Below, piece by piece: positions 11,219 to 26,264 of a stretch of 60,123 bases of DNA. The DNA is from Roseomonas sp. (lineage in GTDB: Bacteria; Pseudomonadota; Alphaproteobacteria; Acetobacterales; Acetobacteraceae). Position 1 is the first letter of the stretch. Every line of letters starts with the position of its first letter. The stretch spans positions 1 through 60,123 of the forward strand of contig JADCES010000101.1 in the NCBI GenBank assembly GCA_020250005.1, read 5' to 3'. The translations under genes and the position numbers were made by a program. The notes under the pieces are model-generated. The model did no database searches. It was not told the origin of the DNA and saw nothing but the letters and a program-made list of their open reading frames with translations.

Positions 11219-12725
11219 ATGCAGCTTGCTGTCTGGACCTATGAAGGGCCGCCGCATGTGGGGGCGATGCGCATCGCCACCGCCATGCAGGGCGTGCATT
11301 ACGTGCTGCATGCGCCGCAGGGCGATACCTATGCGGATTTGCTCTTCACCATGATCGAAAGGCGGGAAAAGCGCCCGCCGGTGACATGGACAACTTTCCA
11401 GGCGCGCGATTTGGGCGGCGATACGGCCGAGCTTTTCATGGAAGCGGCGCGCGATGCCTATGCGCGCTTCAAGCCGGAAGCGATGCTGGTGGGCGCTTCC
11501 TGCACGGCAGAGCTGATTCAGGATGATCCGGGCGGTTTGGCGAAAACACTTGGCCTGCCGGTGCCCGTGGTGCCGCTGGAATTGCCGGCCTATCAGCGCA
11601 AGGAAAATTGGGGCGCGGCGGAGACTTTCTATCGCCTGGTGCGTGCCTTTGCGGGGCCGGCACAACCCCGCGCGCCGCGCGATCCGGCCCGCGCGCCGCG
11701 CTGCAATATTCTGGGGCCAACGGCGCTTGGCTTCCGGCATCGCGATGATGTGGCGGAAATCACAAAGCTTCTGCACAGCATGGGCATTGAAGTGGTGGTC
11801 ACGGCGCCGATGGGCGCAACACCCGCTGATCTGACCCGCCTGCGTGAGGCTGATTTCAATGTCGTGCTCTATCCCGAAATTGCGCAAGTCGCAGCCGGGT
11901 ATTTGCAGCGCCATTTGGGCCAGCCCTTTACGCGCATCGTGCCGATTGGTGTGGGTGCGACGCGTGACTTCATGGCGGAAGTGGCGGCGCTTGCGGGCCT
12001 GAAGGCGCCTGAAGCCGATGGCGGCGCTGCGCTGCGTCTGCCCTGGTATGCGCGTTCGGTCGATTCGAATTACCTGACCGGCAAGCGGGTGTTCATCTTT
12101 GGCGATGCCACCCACGCCATGGCGGCGGCGCGTATTGCTCAGGAAGAATTGGGCTTCGCCGTTGTCGGCCTTGGCACCTATAGCCGCGAATTCGGCCGCG
12201 AAATTCGTGCTGCCGCCGAAAAATATGGCTGTGAGGCACTGATTTCCGATGATTATCTGGAAGTCGAAGAACGCATCGCCGCCCTGCAACCCGAATTGGT
12301 GCTGGGCACGCAGATGGAACGTCATATTGCGAAAAAGCTTGGCGTTCCATGTGCGGTGATCTCAGCCCCTGTGCATGTGCAGGATTTCCCTGCGCGTTAT
12401 GCGCCGCAGATGGGCTTTGAAGGCGCCAATGTGATCTTCGATACCTGGGTCCATCCGCTCATGATGGGGCTTGAGGAACATCTGCTTGGCATGTTCCGCG
12501 AAGATTTCGAATTCCGTGACGGCGTGGCCCCTTCCCATCTGGGCCATGGCCCGCAAGCGGAAACACATGCCGTGCCGGTTGCCGTTGGCCCCGCGAGTTG
12601 GGCGCATGAGGCCGAGGCGGAATTGCGCAAGATCCCCTTCTTCGTGCGCGGCAAGGCGCGCCGGAATACCGAACGATTCGCTGAAGAACGCGGCATTGCC
12701 GTGATCACCCTTGAGACGCTTTACG

Positions 12726-12751
<26 letters not shown>
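11219..12751 (+). CDS. bchB: Dark-operative protochlorophyllide reductase subunit B
   Basis: '[49 protein letters not shown]'. Confidence 0.97.
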
Positions 12752-17948
<5,197 letters not shown>

Positions 17949-17952
<4 letters not shown>

Positions 17953-19412
17953 GCGAGGTGAATGACCGCTTGGCACGGCTTTGGACAGGGATCAGCGTGA
18001 ATGTGCTGCCCTTCGCCGAAGCCAGCAGCGGTCCTTTGCCGATCAGGCGCTTGATGCGGCTTTCGCTGTTTCAGATTTCCTGCGGCATGACGGCGGTGCT
18101 GATGGTTGGCACGCTCAATCGTGTCATGATTGTGGAAATGGGTGTGGCGGCAAGCCTGGTTGCCATCATGGTGGCGCTGCCGCTGCTATTCGCACCCTTG
18201 CGCGCCTTGATTGGGTTTCGTTCGGACTCGCATCGTTCCGTGCTGGGCTGGCGACGCGTGCCTTATCTTTGGCTGGGCACGATTATCCAATTCGGCGGCT
18301 TGGCGATGATGCCCTTTGCGCTGATCATCCTTTCTGGCGACACCTGGGCACCGCCCTGGGTGGCGCAGCTTGCTGCGGGGCTTGCCTTCCTCATGGTGGG
18401 GGCGGGCATGCATACGGTGCAGACTGTCGGGCTTGCCTTGGCGACTGATATCGTGCCGCGAGAGGCGCAGCCGAATGTCGTTACTATTCTTTCGCTGATG
18501 CAATTGATCGGCATGGTGATTTCCGCAATTGCCTTTGGTGCCTTCCTTTCGGATTTTTCGCAGATCAAACTGATCCAGCTTGTGCAAGGCATGGCGGCGG
18601 CGACCCTTGTCATCAATCTGATCGCCGCCTGGAAACAGGAACCAAGACGGCCGGAACTGACGGTTGGTCGCGCTCCGGGTGATCCGGGTTTTCGTGAAAG
18701 TCTCAAGCTCTTGCGCAGGGCTGGGCCATGGGATCGGCGTTTGCTGGCGGCCGCATTGGGAACAGCCGCCTTTGGCATGCAGGATGTTTTGCTGGAACCC
18801 TATGGCGGGCAGATCCTTGCGCTCAGCGTGGGTGCGACAACTGGCTTGACGGCGCTTTTTGCGAGTGGCGCGGTCTTGGGCTTTTTGCGTGCCGCCCCGT
18901 TGCTTGCGCGGGGGATGCATGCACAACGCGTCGCCAGTGCCGGCGCTATCGTCGGTATCTCGGGCTTCGTAATGGTGATCTTTGCCGCACCGCTTGTATC
19001 CACGCTTGTCTTTGCTGCCGGAACTGCGGCGATCGGCTTCGGGGCCGGGCTCTTTGCCCATGCAACACTGACGGGCTGCATGCAGGCCGCACCGGAAGGC
19101 CAGATCGGTCTGACGCTTGGTGTTTGGGGCGCGGTGACAGCGACCGCCGGCGGTTTGGCTGTCGCGCTTGGCGGCGTCATTCGTGATGTCATTTCCTCTC
19201 TCGCGTCGGCCGGTGTCCTTGGTGCCGGGCTTGATGCGCCAAGCACCGGCTATGTCGGTGTTTATATCGTCGAAATCATGCTGCTGTTCATGATGCTTGC
19301 GGTCGTTGGCCCATTGCTGCGGGCCAATGATTCGGTTTCCTCAGGACCTCAACGTGATGCAGGCCGGCCGGTACTCGCCGGGCTGCAAAACCAACATGGA
19401 GCATTGCCATGA
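17949..19412 (+). CDS. lhaA: PucC/LhaA-family light-harvesting 1 assembly MFS protein
   Basis: 'LIGFRSDSHRSVLGWRRVPYLWLGTIIQFGGLAMMPFALI'; between bchM and puhA. Confidence 0.93.
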
Positions 19413-20191
19413 CCACACCCGCAACGCCGGTCTTTCTCGATGCGGCTGCACTTTCCCTCTACATCTTCTTCGCCTTCTTCGCGGGCCTGATCTATTATCT
19501 GACGCGAGAGAACAAGCGCGAAGGCTATCCGATGATCAACGAACTGCCGGATCGTCCGGCTTTCGCGACCATGCATGGCTTTCCGGAAACACCGCCGCCG
19601 AAGGTCTTTCGGTTGCATTATCCGGAAGGTGCCACTGTTGTGCAGGGCGTGCGGCCAGAACGCGATGTAAGCGCTCAATTAATCCCAGAAGCTCCCTATC
19701 CCGGTACGGCATTCGTGCCGACTGGGGATGCGATGAAGGATGGTGTCGGCCCCGCTTCCTATGCCGACAGGGCTGATGAACCTGATTTGGCGTTTGATGA
19801 TCATCAGCCGAAGATCGTGCCGCTGCGCGCTGCGCCGGGTTGGCATATCGCCCATGAAGATCCAGATCCGCGCGGTCAGCCTGTCATCACCTTGGATGGT
19901 GAAGTGGCTGCAACGACCGTTGATCTTTGGGTTGATCGTTCGGAGTATATCCTGCGCTATCTGGAAGCCGAGCTTTCCAACGGGCGACGCGTTTTGGTGC
20001 CGATGTTCCTTTGTACCTTCACCGATGATGGCACGGCGCGGATGATTTCCGTCACCGCTGCGCAATTCGCTGCAGCACCTGGCATTGCGAAGCCAGAGCA
20101 GATTACCTTGCTCGAAGAAGATCGCATTTCCGCCTATTTCGGCGGTGGTCACTTCTATGCCACGCCTGAACGCAGCGAGCCATGCCTGTGA
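19409..20191 (+). CDS. puhA: Photosynthetic reaction centre H subunit
   Basis: Single N-terminal TM then 'YYLTRENKREGYPM'; 'RRVLVPMFLCTF'. Confidence 0.96.
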   Translation: MTTPATPVFLDAAALSLYIFFAFFAGLIYYLTRENKREGYPMINELPDRPAFATMHGFPETPPPKVFRLHYPEGATVVQGVRPERDVSAQLIPEAPYPGTAFVPTGDAMKDGVGPASYADRADEPDLAFDDHQPKIVPLRAAPGWHIAHEDPDPRGQPVITLDGEVAATTVDLWVDRSEYILRYLEAELSNGRRVLVPMFLCTFTDDGTARMISVTAAQFAAAPGIAKPEQITLLEEDRISAYFGGGHFYATPERSEPCL

Positions 20192-20859
20192 CCAAGCCAG
20201 GCCCCGCACGCCTGACCGAACACGGGCTGGAACCAATACCGGGCCTTCCGGAGGCGCTTCCGGCAGGTGAGGTTTTGCTGTGGCAAGGGGCGCCGGCTTG
20301 GACCGAAATTGCCCAACGGGTCTTCCTGATCCGTTGGGTAATGGCTTACTTTCTGCTGCTTGCAAGCTGGGATTTGCTGAATGCAGCCCTGCAGGGCAAT
20401 TCAATGGTGACCGCCATTGGCTCGGCAGCGATCTTGATGCTGGTGGGCAGTGTCGCGATTGGCATTCTGGCGCTGCTTGCCAAAGTAACGGCCAAGACAA
20501 GTGTCTATTCGATCACCTCACGCCGCCTTGTGCTGCGCGTGGGCGTTGCCTTGCCCATCACCATCAATATCCCGTTTGCGGCAATCGCGGGCGCAAATTT
20601 GCGGAATCGCAAAGATGGCCATGGCGACATCGTGATGGAATTGCTCCCAAGCCATCGGATTTCTTGGATTGCCCTATGGCCCCATTGCGCCGGATGGAGT
20701 GTTGGCCGGCCAAGGCCAATGCTCCGCGGTGTGGCGAATGCGGCGGGGGTTGCCAGGATTTTGGGCGAAGCGGTTGCCAATACTGGCGGTGCGACCATCA
20801 GCCGTGGTCAGAATGCACCAGAAGCCGAAATGCCAGGCGGCGCGACGGCGATGGCATAG
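20182..20859 (+). CDS. puhB: Photosynthetic complex assembly protein PuhB
   Basis: 'EALPAGEVLLWQGAPAW', TM pair, 'YSITSRRLVLRVGVALPITINIPF'. Confidence 0.92.
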   Translation: MPVTKPGPARLTEHGLEPIPGLPEALPAGEVLLWQGAPAWTEIAQRVFLIRWVMAYFLLLASWDLLNAALQGNSMVTAIGSAAILMLVGSVAIGILALLAKVTAKTSVYSITSRRLVLRVGVALPITINIPFAAIAGANLRNRKDGHGDIVMELLPSHRISWIALWPHCAGWSVGRPRPMLRGVANAAGVARILGEAVANTGGATISRGQNAPEAEMPGGATAMA

Positions 20860-20866
20860 GGGAAGG

Positions 20867-21325
20867 ATGATGCAGGCCAAGGCCATAGGCGCACGCAAGG
20901 ACTATATGGGCTATGGGCTCGCGGTGGTGCTGGCCGGCGTTCTTGCATTGGTCCTGTTGAATCCGAGCGAAGGCCAGCAGGCCCGCTATCAGCCGCATGA
21001 GGCGATCTTCGCGCGCGAGATTCTTTTTAGCGACCGGATCGATGGCGGCATTTCGATCCGCGATGCGGCCACCGGCCAGTTGATTGGTGAAATTCAACCT
21101 GGTGAGGGTGGCTTTGTGCGCGGGGCGCTGCGCGGGTTCATACGCGAACGGCGCTTGGAAAATCCCGGTGCGGAAAGCCCCTTGCGGCTTGCGGCGCTGC
21201 AGGGCGGCGCGATCATTCTTGAAGACCCGGCAAGTGGTCGTTGGACGGATTTGCGCGCCTTTGGTGCGACAAATCTCCTGAGTTTTGCGGAAATATTGTT
21301 CAAAAAAAACGAGGAAGGCAAATGA
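20867..21325 (+). CDS. puhC: Photosynthetic complex assembly protein PuhC
   Basis: Position after puhB; single TM; 'FSDRIDGGISIRDAATGQLIGEIQPGEGGFVRGALRGFIRERR'; internal start in ORF 20669-21325. Confidence 0.9.
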   Translation: MMQAKAIGARKDYMGYGLAVVLAGVLALVLLNPSEGQQARYQPHEAIFAREILFSDRIDGGISIRDAATGQLIGEIQPGEGGFVRGALRGFIRERRLENPGAESPLRLAALQGGAIILEDPASGRWTDLRAFGATNLLSFAEILFKKNEEGK

Positions 21326-21627
21326 ACCAAGAAAGCAACAGCCGGCGGGGCCGGCGCTTTGATGTGCCGTGTACCGTCGAAATCGAACGCAGCTTCGATA
21401 GTTTCCATGCCTATGCCGTACCTGAAGACGTGGTGCTGCGTCCCGGTGATCAGGTGATTGTCCATGGCGCACCGGCTCAGGTGGCCTTTGGTGAGAAATA
21501 CAGCTTCGAAACCTCGGCCACCATCATCCGTGCGGGCTTTTTCCGCAGGCATTGGACGCAGTTTCGCTCTATTCTTGAATTGACCGAGCTATATCATGTG
21601 GGCTTTGAGCCGAAGGAGGCCGCATGA
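21322..21627 (+). CDS. PGC-associated hypothetical protein (101 aa) between puhC and acsF
   Basis: ATGA overlaps with puhC upstream and acsF downstream; start [17 protein letters not shown]. Confidence 0.85.
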   Translation: MNQESNSRRGRRFDVPCTVEIERSFDSFHAYAVPEDVVLRPGDQVIVHGAPAQVAFGEKYSFETSATIIRAGFFRRHWTQFRSILELTELYHVGFEPKEAA

Positions 21628-22700
21628 ACGCCGTAACCCACTCCATGCGGGACAAGCTCTCGCGTGAGACGACCGAGCTTGCGCTGACCGAAACAGTCCT
21701 GTCGCCGCGCTTTTACACCACGGATTTCGCGGCAATGGACGCGATCGATGTGGAACCGGTGCGCGCCGAATGGGATCGGCTGATGGAAGAATTCCATCGT
21801 GACCCAAATAAGGGCCATTTCGTCCGTGATGAGCAATTCGATGCCTTCAAGCTCGATGATCTGCCAGAGGGTTTGCAGAAGGAATTGGTAGATTTTCTTG
21901 TCAGCAGCGTGACCGCCGAGTTTTCCGGCTGTGTGCTTTATGCCGAAATCAAGAAGCGCGTGACCAACCCGGATATGCGCGAATTGTTTTCTGTCATGGC
22001 ACGCGATGAAAGCCGCCATGCCGGCTTTATCAATGATGCGCTCAAGGATCTGGGGATTGGCGTTGATCTGGGCTTTCTGACACGCGCGAAGAAGTACCAT
22101 TACTTCCAGCCGAAATTCATCTTCTATGCCACTTATTTGAGCGAGAAGATCGGGTATGCCCGCTACATCACCATCTTTCGCCAATTCGAACGCCACCCGG
22201 AATTGCGCTTTCATCCAATTTTCCAGTGGTTCGAAAAATGGTGCAATGATGAATTCCGCCATGGCGAGGCCTTCGCGCTGCTGATGCGCGCCAATCCGAA
22301 GCTGCTTACCGGTGTGAATGCGCTTTGGTGCCGTTTCTTCCAGCTTGCGGTTTTCGCCACCATGTATGTGCGTGATCATGGCCGGCCGGAATTCCACAAG
22401 GCGCTTGGCATGACGCCCACCGAATATGATCGGCAGGTGTTCAAGATTACGGAGGAGATTTGCCGCCAGGTATTCCCCGTAACCTTGGATGTTGATGGGC
22501 CTGGCTTCATGGAAGACATGGATCGGCTATTGCAGATATCGGAGAAAATGAGCGATGCGCGCCGGCAGGGCGGCATTGGCGGCAGGTTGCGTGGGATTGG
22601 TCTCAGCATTTCTGCGGCGACCGTCTTTGCCAAGCTGTTTTTCCGCCGGCCCAAGAAGCATCCGTTGCCTGCCGAAATTCGCCTTTCGCCCGTTTGGTAG
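21624..22700 (+). CDS. acsF: Aerobic Mg-protoporphyrin IX monomethyl ester (oxidative) cyclase
   Basis: '[14 protein letters not shown]', '[19 protein letters not shown]' diiron motifs. Confidence 0.97.
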   Translation: MNAVTHSMRDKLSRETTELALTETVLSPRFYTTDFAAMDAIDVEPVRAEWDRLMEEFHRDPNKGHFVRDEQFDAFKLDDLPEGLQKELVDFLVSSVTAEFSGCVLYAEIKKRVTNPDMRELFSVMARDESRHAGFINDALKDLGIGVDLGFLTRAKKYHYFQPKFIFYATYLSEKIGYARYITIFRQFERHPELRFHPIFQWFEKWCNDEFRHGEAFALLMRANPKLLTGVNALWCRFFQLAVFATMYVRDHGRPEFHKALGMTPTEYDRQVFKITEEICRQVFPVTLDVDGPGFMEDMDRLLQISEKMSDARRQGGIGGRLRGIGLSISAATVFAKLFFRRPKKHPLPAEIRLSPVW

Positions 22701-22709
22701 CAGCGCGCC

Positions 22710-23768
22710 ATGCCAGAAAGCATGACCGCCGCCCTGATCGCCATCTTCCTTTGGTGGCTGACGACGGGTGCCATTCTTTTTGCGGTCACGACACTCGCGG
22801 CGCGGCGCATGGCACTTGCTGCTGCCGCTGGTGTCTTGCTTATTGGCGGCCTCCTCACGCTGCATCTCACCGCTGAGGAGGTGAGCGCTGCTGGCGCCTA
22901 TCTTTCTTTCCTGGCGGCCTTGGCAATTTGGGGCGCGGTGGAGATCAGTTTTTTGGGGGGGCTGATCACGGGCCCCAATCGCAAGGCATTGTCATCTGAT
23001 CTTACTGGTCTGCAACGCTTCTGGTCCGCAACGCGCGTTGTACTTTGGCATGAGATATTCATTCTGGCGCTGGGCTTCCTGTTGATCATCGCTTTCGCGC
23101 AGGGTCCCAACCGCATCGGTCTGATGACTTATGGCATTCTGTGGCTCATGCGGCTTAGCGCAAAGCTTAACCTGTATCTGGGTGTGCGAAATACGGGCGA
23201 GACGATGCTGCCTGCGCATCTTCGCTACATGAGCAGCTATTTTGCCCATCGGCCGATGAATGCGCTGTTTCCCTTCTCAGTCACGCTCGGCACGCTCTTG
23301 AGCGCGTGGCTGTTTCACCAGGCCTTCGCGGATGGTGCGGATGCGCATCAAGCGGTCGGCTTCATGCTGATTGCGACCATCGCTTCGCTCGCGGTGATTG
23401 AGCATTGGTTTTTGATGTTGCCCTTACCCATTGAAACGCTATGGCGTTGGGGCCTGCGCGACAAGGACGCGCCAGCACAGACGGGTACATGGTCCACTGA
23501 CAGAAGTGGTCCGTTCGACACACGTCCCTTGAATGCGGTTTTGCTGCGCATCTCGGCCGGGGCTTTTGGTTCTGTCGAGAGCCTGAAGGGTTCGATACGG
23601 TCATCCGATGGTTGGCTTGCGCTGGATTTCGCGAATGGGGTCATGCACTTGCATCGCGAAACGACATCAGAAGCAAAGCGGACCGGTTTCATTGTGACTG
23701 GACGGCTATTGGATATGCACGGCATTCGCTCAGAGTTTGAGAATTATGCGCTGAGGTATGGCGCATGA
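22710..23768 (+). CDS. puhE: Photosynthetic complex assembly protein PuhE
   Basis: Multi-TM protein between acsF and hemA; 'AIWGAVEISFLGGLITGPNR'. Confidence 0.92.
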   Translation: MPESMTAALIAIFLWWLTTGAILFAVTTLAARRMALAAAAGVLLIGGLLTLHLTAEEVSAAGAYLSFLAALAIWGAVEISFLGGLITGPNRKALSSDLTGLQRFWSATRVVLWHEIFILALGFLLIIAFAQGPNRIGLMTYGILWLMRLSAKLNLYLGVRNTGETMLPAHLRYMSSYFAHRPMNALFPFSVTLGTLLSAWLFHQAFADGADAHQAVGFMLIATIASLAVIEHWFLMLPLPIETLWRWGLRDKDAPAQTGTWSTDRSGPFDTRPLNAVLLRISAGAFGSVESLKGSIRSSDGWLALDFANGVMHLHRETTSEAKRTGFIVTGRLLDMHGIRSEFENYALRYGA

Positions 23769-23881
23769 GGAAAATCACGACGAAAGGCATGGCGTGGGGC
23801 CTTTTTCCGGGCAGTCATACCGGAAGCGACCTGCGCACAATCGCAAGACCTGGAAAATTATTCTGGGCAAGGAGAATGTGA
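23765..23881 (+). CDS. Putative 38-aa small [41 protein letters not shown]
   Basis: ATGA overlap with the puhE stop; ends 1 nt before the hemA ATG; GAGGT upstream. Confidence 0.3.
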   Translation: MRKITTKGMAWGLFPGSHTGSDLRTIARPGKLFWARRM

Positions 23882-23882
23882 C

Positions 23883-25094
23883 ATGAATTATGAGGAATTT
23901 TTCCAGGGGCAGCTTGAGAGCCTTCGTCGTGAGGGCAGATACCGTGTCTTTGCCGATTTGGAACGCCGTCGTGGTGAATTTCCTCGCGCGACGCGCCATG
24001 ACAAGGGTGTGCGTGGTGAGGTGACGGTTTGGTGTTCCAATGACTATCTTGGCATGGGCCAGCATCCTGATGTGCTGGATGCCATGCATGAAGCGCTGGA
24101 TCGTTGCGGTGCAGGTGCTGGCGGTACGCGCAATATCTCAGGCACCAACCATGAACATGTGTTGCTGGAACGAGACCTGGCGGCGCTTCACGGGCGTGAA
24201 TCGGCCTTGCTGTTCAATTCCGGCTATATGTCCAATTGGGCGTCGCTTTCCACACTCGGATCGAAGCTGCCTGGATGCATCATCATTTCCGATGAGATGA
24301 ACCACGCGTCCATGATTGAAGGCATGCGCCACAGCAAGGCCAAGCGAGTTCTCTTCAAGCACAATGACGTCGCCGATTTGCAGCGTGTTTTGGCAGAGAT
24401 CCCGAAATCAGCGCCGAAACTGGTTGCTTTCGAAAGCGTCTATTCCATGGATGGCGATATCGCGCCCATCAGCGATATCTGTGATGTGGCCGATGCCCAT
24501 GGTGCCATGACCTATTGCGATGAAGTGCATGCGGTTGGGCTTTACGGCCAAACTGGTGGCGGCATAACAGAACGCGATGGCGTTGCGGATCGCGTGACGG
24601 TGATTGAAGGTACGCTTGCCAAGGCATTCGGTGTCATCGGTGGCTATATCGCCGGCAGTGCCGCCATGTGCGATTTTGTCCGTTCCTTCGCCTCCGGCTT
24701 CATTTTCTCAACAGCCTTGCCGCCGGCAATTGCGGCCGGTGCGCGCGCCGCGATACGGCATTTGCGCCAAAGCAATCTGGAACGGGAGCGCCTGCATGAA
24801 CGCGCGGCGACGCTTCGGCACAGGTTGAACGGGGTTGGTGTCCCGCATCTTGATAACCTTAGCCACATCGTCCCGGTTATGGTGGGCGATCCGACGCTCT
24901 GCAAAAAGCTCAGTGATACCTTGCTTGATGAGCACGGTATCTATGTGCAGCCTATCAATTATCCAACCGTACCGCGCGGCACGGAAAGGCTGCGCATTAC
25001 GCCATCGCCAGTCCATACCGATGCGGATATGGATCATTTGGTGGAATCACTGGAACGGGTTTGGGCGCAGTTTCGGTTGCGGCGGGCTGCGTGA
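23883..25094 (+). CDS. hemA: 5-aminolevulinate synthase
   Basis: '[56 protein letters not shown]'. Confidence 0.98.
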   Translation: MNYEEFFQGQLESLRREGRYRVFADLERRRGEFPRATRHDKGVRGEVTVWCSNDYLGMGQHPDVLDAMHEALDRCGAGAGGTRNISGTNHEHVLLERDLAALHGRESALLFNSGYMSNWASLSTLGSKLPGCIIISDEMNHASMIEGMRHSKAKRVLFKHNDVADLQRVLAEIPKSAPKLVAFESVYSMDGDIAPISDICDVADAHGAMTYCDEVHAVGLYGQTGGGITERDGVADRVTVIEGTLAKAFGVIGGYIAGSAAMCDFVRSFASGFIFSTALPPAIAAGARAAIRHLRQSNLERERLHERAATLRHRLNGVGVPHLDNLSHIVPVMVGDPTLCKKLSDTLLDEHGIYVQPINYPTVPRGTERLRITPSPVHTDADMDHLVESLERVWAQFRLRRAA

Positions 25095-26239
25095 TGGATG
25101 GCGCGGTAGCGGGTTTCCGGCCGGCCAATAGGTCCGGGCAGGAAGCGCAACTCTCTCGCCGAACGGCGCAACGCCCGAGCGGAGAGAAAATCAGCAAAGC
25201 CGTCGCTTCGCCCATCCGCCCCGCCTATCCCTTCAGCGCGATTGTGGGCCAGGATGAGATGAAGCGGGCGCTGATGATTGCGGCCGTTGATCCAAGCATT
25301 GGTGGTGTGCTGGTGTTTGGGGATCGCGGTACTGGCAAATCCACAGCGGTGCGTTCTCTGGCCGCGCTATTGCCGGAAATGGCAGTGGTTGCTGGCTGTC
25401 CTTTCGCCTGCGATCCGGCGGCACCGCTTGCATCCTGTTCGCACTGCAGTGCCCTGCCAAAGGGCAGGAAACCGGAAAAGCGGATGGTTCCGGTGCCCGT
25501 GGTGGATTTGCCGCTTGGTACAACGGAAGATCGTCTGGCGGGTGCGCTTGATATCGAAAGGGCTTTGGCGCAGGGCGTGAAGGCTTTTGAGCCTGGTTTG
25601 CTTGCCTCAGCGCATCGCGGTTTCCTCTATATCGATGAGGTGAACCTGCTTGAGGATCATCTGGTCGATCTTCTGCTGGATGTCGCGGCATCGGGTGAGA
25701 ATGTCGTGGAACGGGAAGGCATCAGCCTGCGTCATCCGGCGCGCTTTGTGCTGATAGGAAGTGGTAACCCTGAAGAAGGGGAATTGCGCCCGCAATTGCT
25801 GGATCGCTTTGGGCTTTCGGTTGAAGTTTCAACACCAAAGGATCTCGCCAGCCGTGTTGAAGTTGTCTGCCGGCGTGATGCCTATGACCGGGATGCCCCT
25901 GGCTTCATGAAGCAATGGGCGAAGGAGGAGGCGCGCATGCGTGAGACAATCCTGGCCGGGCGCAAACGGTTGAGTTCAGTCACACTGCCCCTCGGCACGA
26001 TTGAACAGGCCGCCACGCTTTGCATGGCGCTCGGCACGGATGGCTTGCGTGGTGAATTGACCCTGGTGCGCGCAGCGCGCGCGCTGGCAGCGCTTGACGG
26101 CGATTTGGAAGTGAGAACGGTGCATCTGCGGAGCGTTGCGGCTTCCGCGCTGCGGCATCGGCTGCGGCGGAACCCCCTTGATGAAACCGTCGCGACAACG
26201 CGTGTCGAAAAGGCACTCGAAGACGTTTTCGGGGCATGA
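25094..26239 (+). CDS. bchI: Magnesium chelatase ATPase subunit I
   Basis: 'YPFSAIVGQDEMKRALMIAAVDPSIGGVLVFGDRGTGKSTAVRSLAALLP'; ATG overlaps the hemA stop. Confidence 0.97.
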   Translation: MDGAVAGFRPANRSGQEAQLSRRTAQRPSGEKISKAVASPIRPAYPFSAIVGQDEMKRALMIAAVDPSIGGVLVFGDRGTGKSTAVRSLAALLPEMAVVAGCPFACDPAAPLASCSHCSALPKGRKPEKRMVPVPVVDLPLGTTEDRLAGALDIERALAQGVKAFEPGLLASAHRGFLYIDEVNLLEDHLVDLLLDVAASGENVVEREGISLRHPARFVLIGSGNPEEGELRPQLLDRFGLSVEVSTPKDLASRVEVVCRRDAYDRDAPGFMKQWAKEEARMRETILAGRKRLSSVTLPLGTIEQAATLCMALGTDGLRGELTLVRAARALAALDGDLEVRTVHLRSVAASALRHRLRRNPLDETVATTRVEKALEDVFGA

Positions 26240-26264
26240 GGATGCAGCGCCGGAGCCCCATGGG

